Assembly (NCBI GenBank): GCA_944383515.1
Contig: CALWPV010000075.1
Span: 1 to 32,145, forward strand
Length of the DNA stretch: 32,145 nucleotides
Source of the DNA: an uncultured Clostridia bacterium
GTDB lineage: Bacteria > Bacillota > Clostridia > Lachnospirales > Bianqueaceae
Direction: 5' to 3'
The position numbers and the translations under genes were made by a program. Of this stretch, positions 26,793-32,145 are shown piece after piece (the stretch's first letter is position 1; each line of letters opens with the position of its first letter). The notes beneath the pieces were generated by a model, which was not told the origin of the DNA, made no database searches, and saw nothing but the letters and a program-made list of their open reading frames with translations.

Positions 26793-28013
26793 TTATAACC
26801 GGTCTTCGTCCAGCATTTCGCCGGCCTTAACAATCTGATTCTCGCCGATTCGAATTTCATCGCCTAGTACAGCCATATAACCGGACATTTTACCGGGTTC
26901 CACGGTAGCCATGGCCTCTTCTTTGCGGCAGCCCACTTGTGCGCCCCGGCCTACCACGGTCTCTTGTCCAATAATGGAATATTCCACTACGGCGCCGGCC
27001 TCAATCCGCGTGTTCGGCAAAATTACCGAATCTTTCACCACCGCGCCTTCTCCAATATAGACCCCGTGGAAAATGACAGAATGCTCTACACTGCCATAAA
27101 CCTGCGTTCCTTCTGTAATCATGGAGTTTTTAATCTGCGCCATGGAAGAGCAGAAATGAGGGGCTTCGTTAGGATTGCGTGCATAGATTTTCCATGTAGG
27201 GTCCGAAAGGTTAATCGGATTACTGGGGTCGAGCAGCTCCATATTGGCTTCCCACAGCGAATCCAGTGTTCCTACGTCTTTCCAGTAACCGGAAAATTCA
27301 TATGCATACATCGGCTCGCCCGCATTCAGCATGTTGGGTATAATATTTTTACCAAAGTCATTGGAAGAACCCGCCGTCGCTTCATCGGCCTCCAAATACT
27401 CCTTCAGCTTTTTCCAGCTGAATACATAAACACCCATGGAGGCTTTTGTTGATTTGGGATGAGCCGGCTTTTCCTCAAATTCATAAATCCGATTATTTTC
27501 GTCGGTATTCATAATGCCAAAACGGCTTGCTTCTTCCAGCGACACGTTAAGAACGGCAATAGTGCACGCGGCGCCCTGTCGTTTATGGAAATCAATCATT
27601 TTAGAGTAATTCATTTTATAAATGTGATCTCCCGAAAGCACCACAACATACTCCGGATCATAGCGTTCAATAAAGTGCATGTTCTGGTAAATAGCGTTCG
27701 CCGTACCCTTATACCACTGTCCGTCCTTACCGCGCACATACGGCGGCAATACCGATACGCCTCCATCGTTTCGATCCAGGTCCCAAGGCTGGCCATTTCC
27801 AATGTAGGCATTTAAATCCAGCGGCATATACTGCGTTAGAACGCCCACCGTGTCAATCCCTGAGTTAATACAGTTGCTCAGAGTAAAATCGATAATTCGA
27901 TATTTACCCCCAAATGGAATTGCCGGCTTAGCCACTTTTTTAGTGAGCACCCCTAAGCGGCTGCCCTGGCCACCAGCCAGCAGCATTGCTACGCTTTCTT
28001 TTTTAGTACGCAT
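26793..28013 (-). CDS. glgC: Glucose-1-phosphate adenylyltransferase (ADP-glucose pyrophosphorylase)
   Basis: Makes ADP-glucose from ATP and glucose-1-phosphate, the committed step of glycogen synthesis. The 406 residues show the signature [13 protein letters not shown] near 10-22, [15 protein letters not shown], the substrate-site [10 protein letters not shown] and [10 protein letters not shown], then the C-terminal beta-helix ([15 protein letters not shown]). The start ATG at 28011-28013 has GGAGGAG 6 bases upstream. An ATG at 28028 lies before that site and is rejected. It follows glgB by 61 bases. Confidence 0.97.
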   Translation of the reverse strand: MRTKKESVAMLLAGGQGSRLGVLTKKVAKPAIPFGGKYRIIDFTLSNCINSGIDTVGVLTQYMPLDLNAYIGNGQPWDLDRNDGGVSVLPPYVRGKDGQWYKGTANAIYQNMHFIERYDPEYVVVLSGDHIYKMNYSKMIDFHKRQGAACTIAVLNVSLEEASRFGIMNTDENNRIYEFEEKPAHPKSTKASMGVYVFSWKKLKEYLEADEATAGSSNDFGKNIIPNMLNAGEPMYAYEFSGYWKDVGTLDSLWEANMELLDPSNPINLSDPTWKIYARNPNEAPHFCSSMAQIKNSMITEGTQVYGSVEHSVIFHGVYIGEGAVVKDSVILPNTRIEAGAVVEYSIIGQETVVGRGAQVGCRKEEAMATVEPGKMSGYMAVLGDEIRIGENQIVKAGEMLDEDRL

Positions 28014-28074
28014 ATGATTCTCCTCCATTCTGGATTAAATTATAGATACAGGCTGTTATCCCACGGCATGCCGA

Positions 28075-30063
28075 TTAGGACGCGTGAGGTTTTTTCTTGC
28101 CTGTTGTCTTTCTCTTTTTCCCCTCTGCTTTTGGCGCTTTTTCCGGTTGATCCTCGGTCTTTTTAGAGGACCGTTTTTTTCTGGTTGTAAAATAAACGCC
28201 GGCCATAGGGGGAACAGTAATCTCAATTGAATACTCGTATCCGTGCATTGGCTTTTTCTCGGCAGCGATCTGCTTAGGGTTGCCTATGCCCGAACCTCCG
28301 AACCGAACATCATCGCTATTCAGCGCTTCTACATAATACGCATCCTGATACACTCCCATTCGATAATGCTCTCTGGCAATAGGAGAAAAATTAACAACAA
28401 CAATGATTTCTTTTCCGCTTCTGTCAATTCTTCTAAACGATACCACGTTTTGCGTGTTGTCGTCGTAACAGATCCACTTAAATCCTTCCCAAGAATCGTC
28501 TTGCTCATAAAAAGGAGAATGTTTTAAATAAAAACGGTTGAGGTCTTTAACATAGTCCTGCATCTTTTGGTGCATATCGTACCCCAGAAGATTCCAGTCT
28601 AGTTCTTGCGCATAGTTCCACTCTATAAACTGCCCAAACTCGCCGCCCATAAATAATAGCTTTTTCCCGGGGTGCGCCATGGTATACGCATAAAACGCTC
28701 GCAGACCGGCAAATTTTTGCTCATAGTCTCCCGGATTTTTATTTAAAAGGGAACACTTACCATGCACCACTTCATCATGCGAAAGCGGTAAAATGTAGTT
28801 TTCCGAAAACGCATAGGTTAAAGAAAACGTAATATTATTATGGTTGTCTTTGCGGAAGAACGGATCTAGCGAGATATAATGCAGCATATCGTTCATCCAG
28901 CCCATATTCCATTTAAAATTAAATCCCAGACCGCCTACATCGGTCGGCTTGGTAACCAGAGGCCATGCCGTCGATTCTTCAGCAATCATAAGCGCGCCGG
29001 GGTGCTCTTTGAAAACCGCCTCATTCAGGGTTTGCAAAAAATGAATCGCTTCCAGGTTTTCATTGCCTCCATTTTGATTGGCAATCCACTGTCCGTCTTT
29101 TCTCCCATAATCCAGATACAACATACTAGCTACGGCGTCAACCCGAAGGCCGTCTACATGGTACATATCCAGCCAGTACATAGCGCTGGAAATCAAAAAG
29201 CTGATTACCTCTGGCCTGCCGTAATCAAAAACTTTGGTTCCCCATTCATAATGCTCCCCTTTGCGAGGATCTTCGTATTCATATAACGCATGTCCGTCAA
29301 ACCAAGATAAGCCCGCCTCGTCTTTGGGAAAATGCGCCGGTACCCAGTCCATTATGACCCCAATCTGATGCTGGTGGCAAATATCTACAAACTCCATAAA
29401 CTGCTTCGGCGTACCGTAGCGTGAAGTGGGCGCAAAATACCCCGATACCTGATACCCCCAAGAACCGTCAAAAGGATATTCCGAAAGCGGCATAAGCTCA
29501 ATATGAGTATAACCCATTTCTTTCACATAGGGGCACAGCTCTTTAGCCAGCGAAACATAGTCGTAATAACTGCCGTCTTCTCTTAGCTTCCACGAACCGG
29601 CATGCAGCTCGTAAATATTCATGGGCGCTTCATACAGATTGGAACGGTCCCGTTTATTCATCCAGCGCGTATCATGCCAGCGATACCCTTCTAAATGGTA
29701 AATTTTGCTACCCGTTGCCGGTCGCGTCTCCATATGAAACCCATATGGATCGCTTTTCATGTACGTATGTCCGTCGTAACCTTCAATACAATATTTATAA
29801 GTATCGTATTCCTTAAAACCGTAGCCAAATCCTTCCCAGATTCCGGCACTGCTAATTTTTTTCATAGAAATTCCCTGTTTGGAATCCCAATCACAAAAAT
29901 CACCCACAACAGCAATGCTCTTGGCATGGGGCGCCCATACGCGAAATACGGTACAAGAATTTCCCACTTCATCCACCGTATCATGCGCCCCCAAATATAA
30001 GTAAGAACGATAATTCGTTCCTTCATGAAAGACATGCACGGCAAAGTTGTTTGCTTTGTTCAT
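28075..30063 (-). CDS. glgB: 1,4-alpha-glucan branching enzyme with lysine-rich C-terminal tail
   Basis: Introduces alpha-1,6 branches into glycogen; GH13 family. The 662 residues hold an N-terminal CBM48 domain (about 35-120, VFRVWAPHAKSIAVVGDF) and then the (beta/alpha)8 barrel, with nucleophile D near 308 in DGLRVDAVASM, acid Glu near 361 in IAEEST, and the SHDEVVHGK block. A C-terminal beta-sheet domain ends at VYFTTRKKR. After that come about 30 residues of Lys/Pro/Ala/Thr (ending KKRKTTGKKKPHAS), beyond the usual end. It is the first gene of the operon, with its own promoter. GGGAG lies 10 bases before the ATG. Confidence 0.97.
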   Translation of the reverse strand: MNKANNFAVHVFHEGTNYRSYLYLGAHDTVDEVGNSCTVFRVWAPHAKSIAVVGDFCDWDSKQGISMKKISSAGIWEGFGYGFKEYDTYKYCIEGYDGHTYMKSDPYGFHMETRPATGSKIYHLEGYRWHDTRWMNKRDRSNLYEAPMNIYELHAGSWKLREDGSYYDYVSLAKELCPYVKEMGYTHIELMPLSEYPFDGSWGYQVSGYFAPTSRYGTPKQFMEFVDICHQHQIGVIMDWVPAHFPKDEAGLSWFDGHALYEYEDPRKGEHYEWGTKVFDYGRPEVISFLISSAMYWLDMYHVDGLRVDAVASMLYLDYGRKDGQWIANQNGGNENLEAIHFLQTLNEAVFKEHPGALMIAEESTAWPLVTKPTDVGGLGFNFKWNMGWMNDMLHYISLDPFFRKDNHNNITFSLTYAFSENYILPLSHDEVVHGKCSLLNKNPGDYEQKFAGLRAFYAYTMAHPGKKLLFMGGEFGQFIEWNYAQELDWNLLGYDMHQKMQDYVKDLNRFYLKHSPFYEQDDSWEGFKWICYDDNTQNVVSFRRIDRSGKEIIVVVNFSPIAREHYRMGVYQDAYYVEALNSDDVRFGGSGIGNPKQIAAEKKPMHGYEYSIEITVPPMAGVYFTTRKKRSSKKTEDQPEKAPKAEGKKRKTTGKKKPHAS

Positions 30064-30094
30064 TTTACTTTCACTCCCTTGCCTATTTTTTGTA

Positions 30095-30124
30095 ATTATA
30101 TCACAAAGTAGTAGAGAAGGTCAA
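30095..30124 (-). promoter_or_regulatory. Promoter of the glycogen operon
   Basis: -35 TTGACC (30119-30124), 18-base spacer, extended -10 TGATATAAT (-10 at 30095-30100). It is the only clear promoter seen for glgB-glgC-glgD-glgA-glgP. Two heptamers at 30139-30167 lie just upstream. Confidence 0.8.
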
Positions 30125-30138
30125 CGTAAAATGGATAC

Positions 30139-30167
30139 ATTTGACTTAAATATTACATTAATTTGAC
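30139..30167 (-). repeat. Direct heptamer repeats upstream of the glycogen promoter
   Basis: GTCAAAT occurs twice (30161-30167 and 30139-30145) with a 22-base period, about two helical turns, starting 15 bases above the -35 box in A/T-rich DNA. That geometry suits an activator site, but the motif is short and may be chance. Confidence 0.3.
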
Positions 30168-30209
30168 AAAAAGGTCTGCCTCAGCTTATAAGTTCAGCTG
30201 AAACAGACC
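30168..30209 (-). terminator. Terminator after ligA
   Basis: GGTCTGTTTCAGCT pairs with AGCTGAGGCAGACC (14 pairs, two G-U) around an 8-base loop, followed by TTTTT. It isolates the glycogen operon from ligA. Confidence 0.88.
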
Positions 30210-30221
30210 GTTACGCACCGT

Positions 30222-32145
30222 TTATTTTTCTTCTAACAAAGCCAGTAGCGCCTCTTCATTTAAAATCGGAATCCCTAGCTCCCGCGCTTTCTTATTTTTA
30301 GACGATGTGCTTTCTGTATCATTATTGATCAGGTAACTGGTTTTAGAGCTCACGCTCCCCGCTACCTTGGCGCCTCGCTCTTCCAGCACCTTTTTCAGCT
30401 CGTCTCGATTAGCAAAGTGCTTCAGGCTTCCCGTAATGACAAAGGTAACGCCCTCCAGCTGCTGCACCTGAGCGCTTTCCCGCTCCGGCTCAATCTGCAC
30501 AAACTGCATCAGATCCATTATCATGTCCTGATTTTGCGGCTGCCTAAAAAACCGCCTAATCTCCTCGGCCAAAACCGGCCCAATCCCGTCGATCTGCGAA
30601 AGCTTCTCCTCCGTTGCCTGCATAATGGCGTTTAAATCTCCATGAAAATACCTAGACAAAAGCCGGGCGCCGGCTCCGCCAATACCGGGAATACCCAGGC
30701 CGCTCAGCAGAGAGGAAAGCTGCGCTTTTCGGCTCTTTTCAATGGAGGCCAGCAAATTTTCGCAGGACTTTTCGCCAAATCCCTCCATTTGCTGAATCTC
30801 CGCCGCATGCTCCTTGAGCCGGTACAAATCGGCAAACGTTTCCAGCCAGCCCTGGTCCGCCATTTTGCGTAGCGTAGCTTCCGAAAGTCCCTCTATATTC
30901 ATAGCCTGCCGGCTCGCAAAATGCTCCAGCGCCTTAATCTGTTTGGCCGGGCAGCCCGGGTTGGTACACATCAGCACCTTTACGTCTTCTCGCGTAACCA
31001 CTTCCGTCTGACCGCCACAGCGCGGACAGCGCTCCGGCGGCGATACCGCTCCGCTGCGCGTTATATTCTCGGCAATCTGGGGAATAATCATATTCGCTTT
31101 GTACACGGTAATCTCATCGCCAATCCCCAGCTCCAGCTCCTGCAAAATGCTCACGTTATGAAGACTTGCCCGCTGCACCGTTGTTCCCTCCAGCTCCACC
31201 GGCTCAAAAATAGCCACCGGGTTAATCAGCCCGGTGCGCGAAGGGCTCCACTCAATCGCTAACAGGTGCGTAGACACCTCTTCATCCTGCCATTTAAACG
31301 CCATAGAATCCCGCGGAAACTTCGCCGTACTGCCCAGCCGCTCCGAAAGCGACAGGCTGTCCAGCGTCAAAACAAGACCGTCCACAGGAAAAATCATGGT
31401 CTCTGTTTTGCGCGCAAAGCGCGTAACCGCTTCCGCTACCGCCTCTCCGGTAACCATTTCATATTCGACAAGCGTAAACCCTTGTTCTTGTAAAAACTGA
31501 AGCTGACGCTGCTTGGAGTCGGCAAAATCTATATCCGCGCCACATTCCACCAGCGTGTACGCAATAAAACAGACTTTACGCTCTGCTGTAATACGGCTAT
31601 CCAGCTGCCGCACGGAACCGCTGCAAAGGTTGCGCGGATTTTTATATTGCTGCCCTTCTTCCATTGTTTCGTTAATCCGCTCAAAATCAGGATAAGAAAT
31701 GACCGCTTCCCCCCGCACAACTAAACGCCCGGTATACGGAATCCGCAGCGGCACATTTTGAAACACTTTGGCATTGGGCGTAATGACCTCGCCGGTATTT
31801 CCATTACCCCGCGTTGCCGCCAGCGTCAAAGCGCCGTTTTCATAGGTTAAAATAACCGTTAAGCCATCCAGCTTCCAAGAGAGCATGCCGCGCCGATCGC
31901 CCAGCCAGCTCGCCAGCGCCTGTACGTCTTTGGTTTTATCCAGCGACTGCATAGGCCGCGCATGCTCCACTTTAGGCAGTTCACTCACCACCTCGTAGCC
32001 AACCTGCTGCGTCGGACTATGGGACAGGATAATCCCGCTTTCTTTTTCCAGCTGCGCCAGCTGATCATAAAGCTGATCGTATTCCAAGTTACTCATGATC
32101 TCCTGATCCGTTTGATAATACGCATACGAGGCCGCATTCAGCTTC
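30222..32145 (-). CDS. ligA: NAD-dependent DNA ligase (start beyond window edge)
   Basis: Seals nicks in replication and repair using NAD+. The frame is open to the right edge: upstream of the first in-window ATG (32096) it reads KLNAASYAYYQTDQEI, which is the conserved LigA domain Ia, so the true start lies outside. About 641 codons are visible; the family is near 660-670. The adenylated lysine is in WKLDG (codon 31872-31874). Next come the OB domain, a four-cysteine zinc finger (CPRCGG...CTNPGCP), helix-hairpin-helix repeats (GLGIPGIGGAGA, IDGIGPVLAEEI) and a C-terminal BRCT domain. The usual PKIDG reads WKLDG, a mild variation. Confidence 0.96.
   Translation of the reverse strand, partial: KLNAASYAYYQTDQEIMSNLEYDQLYDQLAQLEKESGIILSHSPTQQVGYEVVSELPKVEHARPMQSLDKTKDVQALASWLGDRRGMLSWKLDGLTVILTYENGALTLAATRGNGNTGEVITPNAKVFQNVPLRIPYTGRLVVRGEAVISYPDFERINETMEEGQQYKNPRNLCSGSVRQLDSRITAERKVCFIAYTLVECGADIDFADSKQRQLQFLQEQGFTLVEYEMVTGEAVAEAVTRFARKTETMIFPVDGLVLTLDSLSLSERLGSTAKFPRDSMAFKWQDEEVSTHLLAIEWSPSRTGLINPVAIFEPVELEGTTVQRASLHNVSILQELELGIGDEITVYKANMIIPQIAENITRSGAVSPPERCPRCGGQTEVVTREDVKVLMCTNPGCPAKQIKALEHFASRQAMNIEGLSEATLRKMADQGWLETFADLYRLKEHAAEIQQMEGFGEKSCENLLASIEKSRKAQLSSLLSGLGIPGIGGAGARLLSRYFHGDLNAIMQATEEKLSQIDGIGPVLAEEIRRFFRQPQNQDMIMDLMQFVQIEPERESAQVQQLEGVTFVITGSLKHFANRDELKKVLEERGAKVAGSVSSKTSYLINNDTESTSSKNKKARELGIPILNEEALLALLEEK

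Noticed and set aside
28050-28075. Palindrome CGGCATGCCG between glgB and glgC as an operator
   Set aside because: A ten-base palindrome in an operon gap with no promoter nearby is expected by chance.

Overview
The window reads as a chromosomal segment from an anaerobic, probably spore-forming member of the class Clostridia (Bacillota); a Lachnospiraceae-like or related lineage is my best guess. The reasons are strong AGGAGG-type ribosome sites before nearly every gene, sigma-A promoters with 17-18 base spacers, a formate-tetrahydrofolate ligase, a TepA/FtsK(SpoIIIE) neighbourhood, a PdaA-type spore-cortex deacetylase, a ClpE-type unfoldase and the paired GlgC/GlgD glycogen enzymes typical of Firmicutes. 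No tRNA, rRNA, insertion sequence, phage gene or CRISPR array was seen. Coding density is high, and no gene-free stretch exceeds about 260 bases.

Layout, left to right. Bases 1-7390 are on the minus strand and hold the housekeeping block rpsO - pnp - tepA - ftsK - fhs: ribosomal protein S15, polynucleotide phosphorylase, a ClpP-like protease, a DNA translocase and a formate-tetrahydrofolate ligase cut by the left edge. Terminators follow rpsO and pnp, and ftsK has its own promoter and a structured leader. Divergent from rpsO, and read rightward, is dinB (translesion polymerase IV). Bases 8868-11697 (minus) hold a YitT-family membrane protein and, upstream of it, a cytoplasmic protein that joins a ParB-like domain to a BMP/PnrA-type ligand-binding domain. 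Its promoter is interleaved with the promoter of the divergent clpE.

Bases 14283-19244 (minus) are a compact peptide-type ABC importer operon: lipoprotein binding protein, two permeases and one fused double-ATPase. Bases 19352-21521 (minus) hold pdaA and an unrecognised acidic protein 13 bases behind it. Bases 21696-30063 (minus) are a five-gene glycogen operon, glgB-glgC-glgD-glgA-glgP in order of transcription. It encodes a full cycle of ADP-glucose formation, chain elongation, branching and phosphorolysis, driven by one extended -10 promoter. ligA (NAD-dependent DNA ligase) ends before it and runs off the right edge.

I found no clear candidate for a wholly new multi-gene system. The items most worth a second look are the ParB-like/BMP fusion sharing interleaved promoters with clpE, the unknown gene coupled to pdaA, the small-ORF leader of ftsK, the repeated, folded leader of rpsO, and the lysine-rich tail of GlgB.
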